A stretch of 64,000 nucleotides of DNA from Thermoplasmata archaeon (GCA_021850545.1 JAJZLU010000002.1:1-64000); one strand, 5' to 3'; shown: positions 18,153 to 27,239, counted from the first letter of the stretch. The notes: a model not told the origin generated them from the sequence alone. Made by a program: numbers and translations.

Positions 18153-20069
18153 ATGGGCAAAAGTGCCAACATTTTAATAAGTCATACTGATCCTAAAACC
18201 CGCCTATTAATGACATTTCAAGGTTCTAAAAAATTAAATGATCTGGCCAAGAACGGATACCTGAAAATTAAAAACCACGGAATGATAGTAAATAACAGAA
18301 CAGCCGCTCTTGTTGGGCTCAATGGCACAATAGACTGGGCCTGCCTTCCCAATTTTAACTCGCCCCCAGTTTTTGACTCTATTCTGGATTCAAGGAAAGG
18401 AGGGTATTTCTCCATAAGGCCAAGGGACACGGACGGAGTTGAGGTAATTCAGTATTACAAGGAACTAACCAACGTCCTCATCACAGAGTTCATGAAGGAA
18501 GGGATGGTTTTCCTCAGGCTCACGGACTTCATTCCCATTTCAGATTACCCCACAATAAGTTTCCCGGAAATACACAGGCTGGTGGAAACCAGGTCTGAGG
18601 AGGTGCCGGTCGAGGTTGCCTTCAAGGCAACATTGAACTATGGCAAGGATCACGTAGATCTTGCAATTAGGAAAAACGGCTTTATCTTCCAGTCCCCGAC
18701 TACAAATGTTGGCATAGTCAGCGAGATTCCGCTGAAGGCTGAAGACCACCTGGTCCAAGGCAGTTCAACCCTGCCAAAGCGGTCCTCCAGGTGGCTGGTT
18801 GCCCTCCAGGGGATTTCTCATCTTGATGCCATAACAGACTACAAGTCATACGAGCGCCTTGAAGAGACCACTGAATACTGGCAGAAGTGGAGCAACACTG
18901 GCACGTACAAAGGTTTGTACAACAATGATGTAATCAGGTCAGCCCTGGTCCTGAAGGGCCTGTTCTACGAGCCAACAGGCCTGATGGTTGCTGCCCCTAC
19001 TGCAGGCTTGCCGGAATGCATTGGCGGCGAGAGAAACTGGGACTACAGGTTCACTTGGATCAGGGATACCGCCTATGTTATCGAGGCACTTTCCATGATC
19101 GGGTACAAGCGTGAAGCCACCAAGTTCCTGTACGATATGATGGATATCATCGAAAGGGAGAATAAGGTAAGGACCATCTATTCAATCAACCAGAAGGATG
19201 ACCTTGATGAACTGGAACTGGATTATGACGGATATATGCAGTCCAGGCCGGTAAGAATCGGAAACAAAGCTTCCACACAACTCCAGGTGGACCAGTATGG
19301 ATCAATTGTCAATGCAATCCATTCCCTGAGCAATGCGGGGGGCATAATCAACTCCTACCTCTGGAATTTTGTCGGGGAGACTCTTGACACCCTTTCTGAG
19401 TTATGGAAAATGCCGGATTCCAGCATTTGGGAATTCAGGACAGAGCCAAGACATTACGTTTACTCAAAGATAGTTTCCTGGTCTGCATTCAACAATGCCA
19501 TAGACCTCGGGAAGACGCAGGGTTTTTCAGGGCCATACAGGAAATGGAAAGCAGCCGCGGATACAATAAAGGAAGATGTCATGAAGAATGGGTACGACGA
19601 GGAACTCAATTCATTTGTCCAGTATTATGGTGCAAAGGAAACTGATGCATCCCTTCTCAGGATGCCGCTTGTCAACTTCATACCTGCAAATGACAAGAGG
19701 TTTCTTGGCACCCTTGAGAAGATTGACAGGGACCTCAGGGTCACCGACCACCTTTTCAAGAGGTACAGGGAAGATGATGGGCTGAACGGCCGGGACAACG
19801 CTTTCCTGCTCCTTTCTTTCTGGTATGTTGAAGTCCTCATACGGCTTAACAGGCTAGACGAGGCAAGGGACATATTCGACTCTCTCATGGACAGGGCCAA
19901 CCACCTTGGGCTCCTCGCAGAGGAGATCGATTTCGACACAGGTGAGCAGCTCGGGAACTTCCCCCAGGCAATCACCCACCTTGGCGTTATAAGGGCTGCA
20001 GTCCTTCTCAACACGGAATTCAAGAACTGGCACAGGGCAAATGCAAGAAGGACAACAGGCAGGCGTTAA
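18153..20069 (+). CDS. GH15 glucoamylase / trehalase-like glycoside hydrolase
   Basis: 638 aa. An N-terminal beta-sandwich (~35-250) is followed by an (alpha/alpha)6 barrel. Hallmarks: RTAALVGLNGTIDWACLP (~49-66); the substrate-binding ERNWDYRFTWIRD (~293-305); the catalytic acid in DSSIWEFRT (E427); and the catalytic base in DTGEQLGNFPQA (E598). GH15 enzymes release glucose from alpha-glucans by inversion, and Thermoplasma members include trehalases, so glucan versus trehalose cannot be decided. M20 (18210) may be the true start since homology begins near residue 35. There is no signal peptide, so it is probably cytoplasmic. Confidence 0.88.
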   Translation: MGKSANILISHTDPKTRLLMTFQGSKKLNDLAKNGYLKIKNHGMIVNNRTAALVGLNGTIDWACLPNFNSPPVFDSILDSRKGGYFSIRPRDTDGVEVIQYYKELTNVLITEFMKEGMVFLRLTDFIPISDYPTISFPEIHRLVETRSEEVPVEVAFKATLNYGKDHVDLAIRKNGFIFQSPTTNVGIVSEIPLKAEDHLVQGSSTLPKRSSRWLVALQGISHLDAITDYKSYERLEETTEYWQKWSNTGTYKGLYNNDVIRSALVLKGLFYEPTGLMVAAPTAGLPECIGGERNWDYRFTWIRDTAYVIEALSMIGYKREATKFLYDMMDIIERENKVRTIYSINQKDDLDELELDYDGYMQSRPVRIGNKASTQLQVDQYGSIVNAIHSLSNAGGIINSYLWNFVGETLDTLSELWKMPDSSIWEFRTEPRHYVYSKIVSWSAFNNAIDLGKTQGFSGPYRKWKAAADTIKEDVMKNGYDEELNSFVQYYGAKETDASLLRMPLVNFIPANDKRFLGTLEKIDRDLRVTDHLFKRYREDDGLNGRDNAFLLLSFWYVEVLIRLNRLDEARDIFDSLMDRANHLGLLAEEIDFDTGEQLGNFPQAITHLGVIRAAVLLNTEFKNWHRANARRTTGRR

Positions 20070-20130
20070 ACCTTCACCATATTACGCAAATTCTCATTTT
20101 CTCATTTATCCGGCGAGCAGTTCCCCTTAA

Positions 20131-20143
20131 TATCCATTTATAA
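20131..20143 (+). promoter_or_regulatory. TATA box of the PolB2 operon
   Basis: CATTTATAAAATC is centred ~20 bp before ATG 20158. It is the only promoter-like element for the three overlapping genes that follow and predicts a leaderless transcript. Confidence 0.5.
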
Positions 20144-20157
20144 AATCCAACAGACCT

Positions 20158-20622
20158 ATGCGCGGAACTCTCAGGATATTCAGGACGCCAAAATTCAGCA
20201 TTGAGGGCCTGGAAGAGTTCATCAGGATTTCGCTGAAAAGCTACGGGGAAGTGCATTTTCTACTGACGGACGGAATAATGCTCAATTTCAGGGACATCCT
20301 TTCTCCGGAGATCATGCCAATGGTCATGGTCCAGAGAATCCTGACCTCATACCAGCTCCAGAAAATACTTATGGATTCTGATCAGAACCCTTGCTACATT
20401 TCTGCCACATCCTCTGTAATTGAGGCCTGGCCTTCATCTATTGTTGAAAGCATATATGATATCCTGAAGATCAAGACACAATACCACGGCGCAATAGTAT
20501 TCCTCAACATCGTGGGTCATGGCGGGGTTTTTGAGAAGTATCTTGGAAACAGGGTTCTGTCTCGCAACAGTGTGGAGGACAGGGGAGGTTTGTATTCATG
20601 GGAAGAACAGTTCCAACAGTAA
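20158..20622 (+). CDS. Hypothetical protein, first gene of the PolB2 operon
   Basis: 154 aa, unrecognised. It alternates predicted helices and strands: SIEGLEEFIRISLKSYG (helix), VHFLLTDGIML (strand), VQRILTSYQLQKIL (helix), NPCYISATSS (strand), SSIVESIYDILKI (helix), GAIVFLNIVGHGG (strand). This is an alpha/beta protein with no Walker motif. The pattern could be a RecA-fold fragment without ATP site, but this is speculative. It overlaps the 81-aa gene by 25 bp, and that overlaps the polymerase gene by 8 bp, so the three are almost certainly co-translated. Its job is therefore inferred to lie with the polymerase. Confidence 0.7.
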   Translation: MRGTLRIFRTPKFSIEGLEEFIRISLKSYGEVHFLLTDGIMLNFRDILSPEIMPMVMVQRILTSYQLQKILMDSDQNPCYISATSSVIEAWPSSIVESIYDILKIKTQYHGAIVFLNIVGHGGVFEKYLGNRVLSRNSVEDRGGLYSWEEQFQQ

Positions 20623-20843
20623 GGCAGAGCATGGAAGCACTGTCAGCAAAGCTGCAGAAGATGTCGCAGATAATGGGCTCTGGAGATGCGGAACTCCTGA
20701 ACTCCATTCTCATCAAGGGAAGGAGGCATGCACACGAGGTATCATACTCAGACATGGAAGTGGGTTATGGCTTCCTGATATCAATCATCATTGAACTGGA
20801 GAGGGAGATACGTGAACTGAAGGCAGAGAAGTCACATGAATGA
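20598..20843 (+). CDS. Small helical protein, second gene of the PolB2 operon
   Basis: 81 aa, unrecognised. It is mostly helical: TVRQSMEALSAKLQKMSQIM and DAELLNSILIKGRRHAHEV form an amphipathic N-terminal half, and IIIELEREIRELKAEKSHE is a coiled-coil-like C-terminus. It overlaps the upstream gene (25 bp) and the polymerase gene (8 bp), so translational coupling is likely. The small size and coiled coil suggest an adaptor binding the polymerase or a partner. No DNA-binding motif is evident. Confidence 0.7.
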   Translation: MGRTVPTVRQSMEALSAKLQKMSQIMGSGDAELLNSILIKGRRHAHEVSYSDMEVGYGFLISIIIELEREIRELKAEKSHE

Positions 20844-22848
20844 TGTTATTGTCAATGCCACTGGGAGCGATTTTATCCGGTTATGGTACCTCAGGGGCAA
20901 CCGCATCCAGTTCAGGAGGTTCAGGAACCGCTCATGGATGTTCGTGTCAGGAACTCCGTACGACCTGGATTTCCTTGCACGCCAGCTGGACGATTCTGGC
21001 CGTTATGAATACATGGAAGCCACGGGGAACAACGTTTATGGTTCTGTGGAAGGCATCAGAATTGAGGTTAACCCATCAGGCATCAGTGATCTGGTGACGG
21101 CAATTGAGAACATAGGGCTTGGGAGGAAATACAGCATCTACAATGCCGACATCAACCCAGTCCTCAGGTTCATGTCTGAGCGCAGCCTCAGATTTTTCCA
21201 GCTTCCATCCCCTGAAGACCATGATCCGGAAATCCCGCATGTTTACATTGGGGGGAAGTCACGCCTTGGAACGCCGGTTGAGGTGAGCATAGGCAACAGG
21301 AAATACCACAGCCTCAATTCATCATTCCTTGAGGATCTCCATGAAGCAATCACGCAAAACATCATTGTCATATACAACAACCGTGACAGGCTATTCGAGA
21401 AACTCCTCATGCTTCTTTCGTCAAACGGATACAACATTGGCGCATCAAGGGGGAAAAGTGGAAGCACATACCAGTCTTACGGGCAGGTTTACTACAGCAA
21501 CCCGAGGGTATGGCTCACCAACAGGATTGCAATCGAGGCGGATTCATTCACATACTCCGAAGCAGGATTGCCCGGCCTGATCCAGATGTCACGCATTTCT
21601 TCCCTCCCCATGGTAACGGCATCAACGGTGACCGCTGGAACCGCAGTGTCATCAATGGAGGAATCCCATGCCCTGAGGAGCCAGATCCTCATTCCGCTTT
21701 ACAAGGATGACCATGAGCAGGCCAAACCGTCTGATATCCTCATGGAGACTGACAAAGGAGGCATGGTGCTGCAGCCTGATCCGGGAATATACACGGATGT
21801 TTATGAGATAGACTTCTCATCCATGTATCCCAGCATAATGGTGAACTACAACCTTTCACCAGAAACCATAGGCATGGATGGGGATTTCCAGGTGCCCGGG
21901 CTTCCCTACAGGATCAGCACGCAAAAGCGTGGCTTCCTTTCAATGGCCCTGGAGGAGCTTCTCAGGACAAGGCTGTTCTACAAATCCATAAAATCGAGGG
22001 ATGTTGTGTATGAGCAGAGGGATGCAGCCCTGAAATGGATGCTTCTCACATCATTTGGATACACTGGGTACAAGAATGCAAAGTTTGGGAAGATCGAGGT
22101 CCATGAATCGATTACGGCGCTTGGCAGGTGGGCGCTGTCAAGGGCAATATCCCTCTCCATAAAGCATGGGTTCCAGCCAATACATGGAATCGTGGATTCC
22201 CTCTGGATAAAGGGAAGCGGCGACATCAATGCCCTTCTCAGGGACATTGAGAAGGAAACAAGAATCGGAATAGTAGTGGATGGACATTACAGGTGGATCG
22301 CATTCATGCCAGCCAGATCCGGCCTAGGAGCCCTGAACAGGTATGTTGGCCTCCGGGACGATGGAACATTCAAGGTCAGGGGCATAGAGGCAAGGAGATC
22401 AGATGTTCCTGAGATATGTGTTGACTTCCAGATGGATGCCCTCAACATCCTCAGGGACTGCACTTCGCCGGAGAATATATGGGGAAAAAGGGAGTTCATA
22501 AGGCAGCTTGAAAGGGCATACATGAAGGAGCTCCCCCTTAAGCCGAGGGAAAATTTCAGGGTTGGCATCCACATAACACGGAAAAGGGAAGAGTACAGGG
22601 TCAACAACATCCAGAAGAAGCTTCTCCAGGCATCTGAAAATATTGGCTATTCAATCAATCCCGGAGACCGTGTCGGGGCAATAATCGTGAACAAGGGGCA
22701 GGGCAAGATTGACCTCGGGGATGAATACAGCGGCGTGGACATCCAGTACTACAGGAGAATCCTGGAACGCTCATTCGAGCCAATGGATTTCATACTGTCA
22801 TCATGCGCACCGGCAACCAGCCAGGTTACTCTGTCTACTTTCTCCTGA
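20836..22848 (+). CDS. PolB2-like B-family DNA polymerase (divergent, exonuclease-less)
   Basis: 670 aa. Motif A is intact: YEIDFSSMYPSIM (D326). Motif B is KWMLLTSFGYTGYKNAKFG (K400; the usual Asn is Thr). Motif C is IHGIVDSLWI: the DTDS core has become IVDS, keeping only the second, catalytic Asp (D454). The ~300-residue N-terminal part lacks a recognisable DxE exonuclease motif, and the whole is shorter than replicative PolB (~780 aa). Archaeal PolB2 proteins have such degenerate motifs, and the Sulfolobus member Dpo2 serves error-prone damage tolerance (established knowledge). It is third in an overlapping operon, and its end overlaps the convergent Orc1/Cdc6 gene by 14 bp. Assignment to PolB2 rather than another divergent PolB is likely but not proven. 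Confidence 0.82.
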   Translation: MNDVIVNATGSDFIRLWYLRGNRIQFRRFRNRSWMFVSGTPYDLDFLARQLDDSGRYEYMEATGNNVYGSVEGIRIEVNPSGISDLVTAIENIGLGRKYSIYNADINPVLRFMSERSLRFFQLPSPEDHDPEIPHVYIGGKSRLGTPVEVSIGNRKYHSLNSSFLEDLHEAITQNIIVIYNNRDRLFEKLLMLLSSNGYNIGASRGKSGSTYQSYGQVYYSNPRVWLTNRIAIEADSFTYSEAGLPGLIQMSRISSLPMVTASTVTAGTAVSSMEESHALRSQILIPLYKDDHEQAKPSDILMETDKGGMVLQPDPGIYTDVYEIDFSSMYPSIMVNYNLSPETIGMDGDFQVPGLPYRISTQKRGFLSMALEELLRTRLFYKSIKSRDVVYEQRDAALKWMLLTSFGYTGYKNAKFGKIEVHESITALGRWALSRAISLSIKHGFQPIHGIVDSLWIKGSGDINALLRDIEKETRIGIVVDGHYRWIAFMPARSGLGALNRYVGLRDDGTFKVRGIEARRSDVPEICVDFQMDALNILRDCTSPENIWGKREFIRQLERAYMKELPLKPRENFRVGIHITRKREEYRVNNIQKKLLQASENIGYSINPGDRVGAIIVNKGQGKIDLGDEYSGVDIQYYRRILERSFEPMDFILSSCAPATSQVTLSTFS

Positions 22849-23947
22849 ACATCTGCATGACCTTTTCTTCAAGGGCTGCAACCGGCACATCATTAATTCC
22901 GATCATCTTGGAAACGCCCTTTCGGTCTCCGCGGCCAACAACCTTTCCTTCCACGATGCCTATGTCCTCAAGGCGTTTTATTATCCTGTATACCATGGAA
23001 TCTGCGCCAATTTCGAGGGAATACTGCTCAGCCACGACCCTGGATTCCCTGATCACGCAGGCCATCTCAGTGCTGGACTCGTCCTTGAGGCACCTGCATA
23101 CAGAAAGTAGAACGCCAAGTTCCTCAGGCTCAAGCTCCCCGAGCTTGCTCTCAGTAACATAAGGGTTGATCATGGAACTGGCAGCCCTGATATCCTCACT
23201 CTCCAGCTTCTCCCCGTCCCTGTACTGGCACACGTAGGCTGATTTCTGGAGAAGCTCAATGGCGACCCTTGCGCTGCCAAATGGTTCTGCAACATCGCTG
23301 ATATATTCAAGGGACGAGTCTTCAAAGGTTCCCTGTTCGAGGGCTATTCTTGCCCTTTCCTTGAGAATCTCCAGTAGCTCATCACGCGAATATCTGTTGA
23401 AATGAATTGTAGAAAAGACTCCAAGAGACTTCTTGTCCCGCTCGGTCATGTAAATGGACGGGTCTTCCATGGAAACAAGAATGCAGGAGACTGGGGCACC
23501 ATAAACCTCGTTTGCCCTGAGAAGGTTGTATAGGCCATCCTTGTCGAACTTGATGAGGTTTGTGGCCTCATCAACAATAATGACAATATTCCTTCCCCGC
23601 TCCTCGCTTACCTTTTTCATTGCCCTGAAAATCTCCGCGAATGACAGGTTCTTTGTGCCTGTGACCCTCCCCATCCTGGCCAGCGAATCCAGCATAAGTG
23701 CCCTGAGGCTGCTGAATGAAAGTGCATTCTGGTAAACCATGAAGAATTTCTTCTCCTCCCTGCTCAGATAACGCATTGTGGAAGTCTTGCCGGTTCCTGA
23801 GTCACCAAAGGAAAGGAGGTTTGATGATATGCCTGCCTTAAGCGGCTCCAGCATTATTCTTCTGATGTTATCTATCTGCTTCTCCCTGAACCTGAGTTTC
23901 TGTGGCACGTAAGAAAAATCCAGGGGATCGGGGTTTTTGATGATCAA
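22835..23947 (-). CDS. cdc6: Orc1/Cdc6 family AAA+ protein (probable non-origin paralogue)
   Basis: 370 aa. The N-terminus FSYVPQKLRFREKQIDNI is typical of archaeal Orc1/Cdc6. Walker A GDSGTGKT (~48-55), Walker B VIIVDEAT (~122-129) and sensor 2 in EPFGSARVAIELL (~222-234) define the AAA+ module. A C-terminal winged helix (~285-370) follows. Such proteins bind origin boxes and load MCM, but paralogues such as Sulfolobus Orc1-2 act as DNA-damage transcription regulators (known). Only 38 bp separate it from the upstream radical SAM gene, and I see no AT-rich origin region or repeated ORB-like boxes nearby, which argues against an oriC-linked initiator. It is convergent with the PolB2 operon. 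Confidence 0.88.
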   Translation of the reverse strand: MIIKNPDPLDFSYVPQKLRFREKQIDNIRRIMLEPLKAGISSNLLSFGDSGTGKTSTMRYLSREEKKFFMVYQNALSFSSLRALMLDSLARMGRVTGTKNLSFAEIFRAMKKVSEERGRNIVIIVDEATNLIKFDKDGLYNLLRANEVYGAPVSCILVSMEDPSIYMTERDKKSLGVFSTIHFNRYSRDELLEILKERARIALEQGTFEDSSLEYISDVAEPFGSARVAIELLQKSAYVCQYRDGEKLESEDIRAASSMINPYVTESKLGELEPEELGVLLSVCRCLKDESSTEMACVIRESRVVAEQYSLEIGADSMVYRIIKRLEDIGIVEGKVVGRGDRKGVSKMIGINDVPVAALEEKVMQMFRRK

Positions 23948-23985
23948 GATAGGTGGATAATAAAGATGGGAGATATAGGTTATGC

Positions 23986-25665
23986 TTAGGCGCCGCTCAA
24001 AGATGGGAGCGATGTGAACTCTTTCTTGTGCTCAATGCCCCATCTCTTGACTTTCTCTATGTCCACGCCATTCTTTGCTGCAAGCCTCTCCACGAACTTC
24101 ATCATCAGGTAGCCTCCGCCGGATATGATGCTTCCAGTTCCAATCCTTGCGAATACGTTGCCGGTGCTGTCCCTGAAGCCATCCCTTGAGGCCATCTTTG
24201 CAAGGTGCCGGTATGACGCGTAGTAAACTGCAAGCTTATCGGCATCAAGCAACCCAGTGTTGAGGTTCCTTGACTTGATCCTTCCTAGGGGAACATTGAC
24301 TAGTGGAGTAACTGTGAACTCAAACGGCCTCCCTACCGCAAAGGAGTTGCTGAGCCTGTTGATCATTGCAATGGTGTCCCACTCATCTTCTACAGTTTCC
24401 CCTTCCTGGCCGACCTGTATGGTGAATGCAGGCCTCCAGTAGTTGGATGTTTCGACGTACACACCTTTCCACACTATGTCCTCCCAGCTTCCATCCGGGC
24501 CAACCCTGAGCGGGAGAGTCTTGTTTGGCATGTGCCTTCTTGCAAGCTCATCGCTGCCTGTTTCAACTCCAGTCTGGATTCCAATCCAGTTTTTCGGGCC
24601 AGCCTTTAGGATCTTCGAGAGTTTTTCCATCATTTCAGGGTAACCTGCAGGAATTGATATCCTGCCATGGGTCGGGTTAGATGACTTTACACCCGGGACT
24701 GCCATTATTGCGCTGAAAAGTTCTTCGAGGGCCTCGCTGTTTGGCGCAAACATGTTCCCATGCTTGTATCCGAACGCCTCGTCTGAGTGGAGCCAGGCAT
24801 TTGGAAGGCCAGCCCGGACGTTGACCTTCACCTCGTTGGTTATCCTCTCCACAGAATTGTACCTGAGCGGCCTGAGTGTAACTTCACAGAAGTCGCATCC
24901 CACACCGCAACCCCTCATCATCTCCACCATTCCTTTCATTGCGGGCCCGACAATTTCAGGGATGTCCTCAAGCCTCGGATAGGCTGATTTGGTAATGCCC
25001 CTTGCAATGAAGAGGTCATCTTTTTTCACTACCTTCCTGAAACTGTCATCATAAGTCATGTATCCGCGGTGGAAGAGCGTGTTGTCAATGCTGTCTTCTG
25101 AAATCTGCTCAAAGAGCAGTTCCACGATATCGTCCGTCTCACCCTGCACAATGTAGTCAAACTTGTACTTGTCAATTTCTTCCCTCAGGATGGTGAATTC
25201 CCAGACACCGGGGCCGCCGACAACCAGCTTTGCCTTTTTGCCTGCCCTGAGCTTGTTTATCCTTTCCATAAGGGAATCCCACTCACGCCTGACCCAGGCA
25301 GACATTTCCCCTCCAAAAAGGGCATAATAAGACATTGTGGTTGGTCCTATTCCGAGCGGGTCCATGGTTGTAACTCCGATGATCTGCGTATCGTCAGTAA
25401 TGAAATTTTCGAGGTAATCTTCATGGGCAACAACTACGTCCTTTCTGTCGTACTTCCTGAGAAGCGCTGCCTCCAGCTTTCTCAGTGCATATGGCGCGAA
25501 TACTGCTGCACCATTTGGATGGACTGGGGGTGCAGGCCCCTTCAGGAATTTGTAAATTCTTCCGGGAACGGCTTTCCCTGGAGCGCATGGAAGAAAGTCA
25601 AGAAGTGGAAAATTCCTGTATTCATAGCTTAAAGTTGAATCTGATACTAATACTATTTTTGTCAT
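23986..25665 (-). CDS. B12-binding-domain radical SAM protein
   Basis: 559 aa. A Rossmann-like N-terminal region (~1-185) resembles the cobalamin-binding domain of COG1032 proteins (e.g. TDDTQIIGVTTMDPLGIGPTT ~90-110, KLVVGGPGVWEF ~146-157). The radical SAM motif is RGCGVGCDFCEV (C253, C257, C260). Then come IGIQTGVETGSDELARRHM and a C-terminal domain (~430-559). These enzymes often methylate or couple unactivated carbons; archaeal relatives include GDGT ring synthases acting on membrane lipids. A lipid role here is a guess. A strong ribosome binding site (GGAGG, 25675-25679) supports the start. It is directly upstream of the Orc1/Cdc6 gene on the same strand. Confidence 0.82.
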   Translation of the reverse strand: MTKIVLVSDSTLSYEYRNFPLLDFLPCAPGKAVPGRIYKFLKGPAPPVHPNGAAVFAPYALRKLEAALLRKYDRKDVVVAHEDYLENFITDDTQIIGVTTMDPLGIGPTTMSYYALFGGEMSAWVRREWDSLMERINKLRAGKKAKLVVGGPGVWEFTILREEIDKYKFDYIVQGETDDIVELLFEQISEDSIDNTLFHRGYMTYDDSFRKVVKKDDLFIARGITKSAYPRLEDIPEIVGPAMKGMVEMMRGCGVGCDFCEVTLRPLRYNSVERITNEVKVNVRAGLPNAWLHSDEAFGYKHGNMFAPNSEALEELFSAIMAVPGVKSSNPTHGRISIPAGYPEMMEKLSKILKAGPKNWIGIQTGVETGSDELARRHMPNKTLPLRVGPDGSWEDIVWKGVYVETSNYWRPAFTIQVGQEGETVEDEWDTIAMINRLSNSFAVGRPFEFTVTPLVNVPLGRIKSRNLNTGLLDADKLAVYYASYRHLAKMASRDGFRDSTGNVFARIGTGSIISGGGYLMMKFVERLAAKNGVDIEKVKRWGIEHKKEFTSLPSLSGA

Positions 25666-25674
25666 TGGACTTTT

Positions 25675-25679
25675 CCTCC
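25675..25679 (-). promoter_or_regulatory. Strong Shine-Dalgarno of the B12 radical SAM gene
   Basis: The minus strand reads GGAGG nine bases before ATG 25665. It is unusually strong for this window, where many genes look leaderless, and it fixes the start codon. Confidence 0.65.
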
Positions 25680-25799
25680 GCTAGGGTGTTAGATCATTTA
25701 TATTCATAAATAGTTTGTTAATCAGGGCCTTAAAAAGTCTTATTTTTCTAGATAAACTGTTTTTTCCCTTTACTAAAAAGTGCCAGATGGGCATCCCCT

Positions 25800-27239
25800 T
25801 CACCACTCAACGTCTAGGATAGCTGAGGCACTTTCTCTCATTTTTGTGAGGCAATAATTGGAGAATTTTCCCTGGTTGTAGATGGCTATGGGAAGGTCAG
25901 CGCCATGGGGAAGAAGCTTGGAACAGAATCCTCTCGCTGCCATTTCGCTGATCCTGCTTGCAATCTTCCCTTCATGAAGGCCAAGGTCGCTGACGTTGGT
26001 GAAGAAGTCAAACCCGGTGTTGTTGCTTCTCAGGATCGAGTCGAATATGCAGAATTCCTCCAGGGAATTCTGGTCTATGCTTTCTGAGAGGTCAGCAAGC
26101 CTCATGTAAGTGGCTATTCGCTTGGCTGGAATGTAAATTCTTCTGAGCCCCCGGTAACCAGGCACGCCTATCCCTGATTTTTCAAAAGACTCAAAGTACT
26201 TTTCCAGCAGGCTGTTCAGTTCGGGAAAGGATATCAGGGAATTGATCCTGTTCCAGGTCTGCTCTGATATGCCCACAGTGTTGATCATGGTCCTTATGAC
26301 TTCGATGAGGTAACTGTTTTCAGACTGCACGGTGGCCCTTATTATGCCTGTCCAGGATCTTCTGTGCCTCTCTATTGAGAGCATTGTCTTTGGGGCATAG
26401 TACCCCAGTGAGCCAACAATTGCCGCAAAATTGAACATATCCGGGTACTGGCCCATGATCTTTCTTATGGAATGCCTGTTCCTGAACACATAATCATCAA
26501 CTATCTCCTGTGCAACCTTTGAGGTTTCATCGTCATCAGAGAGAACAAGGAATGAATTGCCTTCAGATTCAAGGCCCAGGCCCCTGTCAGGGAGCTTCTC
26601 CTCCTTCAGGTATCCTGCAGCTTTCAGTAATATGGCCTCCTTTGGCAGGTCTCGATTGCGCTCAAAAATGGGTGGCCCATCATCCCCCGCATGTAGGTAT
26701 TTGCCGTAATGTATATTCAGCCCGCTTATTGCTGTCCGGTAAATCACGTTCTGGGCACTCCTGAGGTCTAACCCCTGGTCAGATACCAATGCCTCAAACT
26801 TTTGCATATGGGCTGCTTTTTCCTGTCCCTCGGGGATTTTTCTGGATACCGTGCTGAAATAAGGAAAATCAGGTTTCTTGGGTGCCAGTGACTTCAGGTA
26901 CCTTTCAAACTCAGTGTGGTTTTCGTCCGGTATATCCATCCTGGAAATGTCGCCATGGAGTTTCATTCTCAGCACATCAGAAGGTGCAGGCCCCAGGATG
27001 ACAATATTTCTTACTTCCCTTGACCTAGAAACCTTGCCTATGAACTTTGATCTCTCATTTTCCGGCATTATGAAGATTGCAATGGACAGCTCATTCCCGC
27101 CTTCCCCAAATACTGCAACATCGATTACATCCTGCATTCCCTGGAATTTCTGGTCCACTTTTGCAGTGAAGCCGTAATATTCCAGCATGTCAGCAATAAC
27201 GTCCTTTACCTGTTCCGAAAGCGTATTGCCCATATTCAA
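25800..27239 (-). CDS. Hypothetical protein, 479 aa
   Basis: Not recognised. The soluble protein has an N-terminal alpha/beta region (~5-95: VKDVIADMLEYYGFTAKVDQ, QDVIDVAVFGEGGNELSIAIF) whose order of elements recalls PD-(D/E)XK nuclease folds, but I cannot find the catalytic Lys. The rest (~150-479) is mainly helical, with an Arg-rich stretch SIERHRRSWTGIIRAT. The annotated TTG at 27239 is two codons before ATG 27233. A TATA-like TTTATATG about 25 bp before 27233 makes that ATG the likelier, leaderless start. Its neighbours give no functional hint. Confidence 0.7.
   Translation of the reverse strand: MNMGNTLSEQVKDVIADMLEYYGFTAKVDQKFQGMQDVIDVAVFGEGGNELSIAIFIMPENERSKFIGKVSRSREVRNIVILGPAPSDVLRMKLHGDISRMDIPDENHTEFERYLKSLAPKKPDFPYFSTVSRKIPEGQEKAAHMQKFEALVSDQGLDLRSAQNVIYRTAISGLNIHYGKYLHAGDDGPPIFERNRDLPKEAILLKAAGYLKEEKLPDRGLGLESEGNSFLVLSDDDETSKVAQEIVDDYVFRNRHSIRKIMGQYPDMFNFAAIVGSLGYYAPKTMLSIERHRRSWTGIIRATVQSENSYLIEVIRTMINTVGISEQTWNRINSLISFPELNSLLEKYFESFEKSGIGVPGYRGLRRIYIPAKRIATYMRLADLSESIDQNSLEEFCIFDSILRSNNTGFDFFTNVSDLGLHEGKIASRISEMAARGFCSKLLPHGADLPIAIYNQGKFSNYCLTKMRESASAILDVEW

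Noticed and set aside
22849-23985. Replication origin next to the Orc1/Cdc6 gene
   Set aside because: The gene is flanked by a 14-bp overlap and a 38-bp gap, with no AT-rich unwinding region or repeated ORB-like boxes visible.
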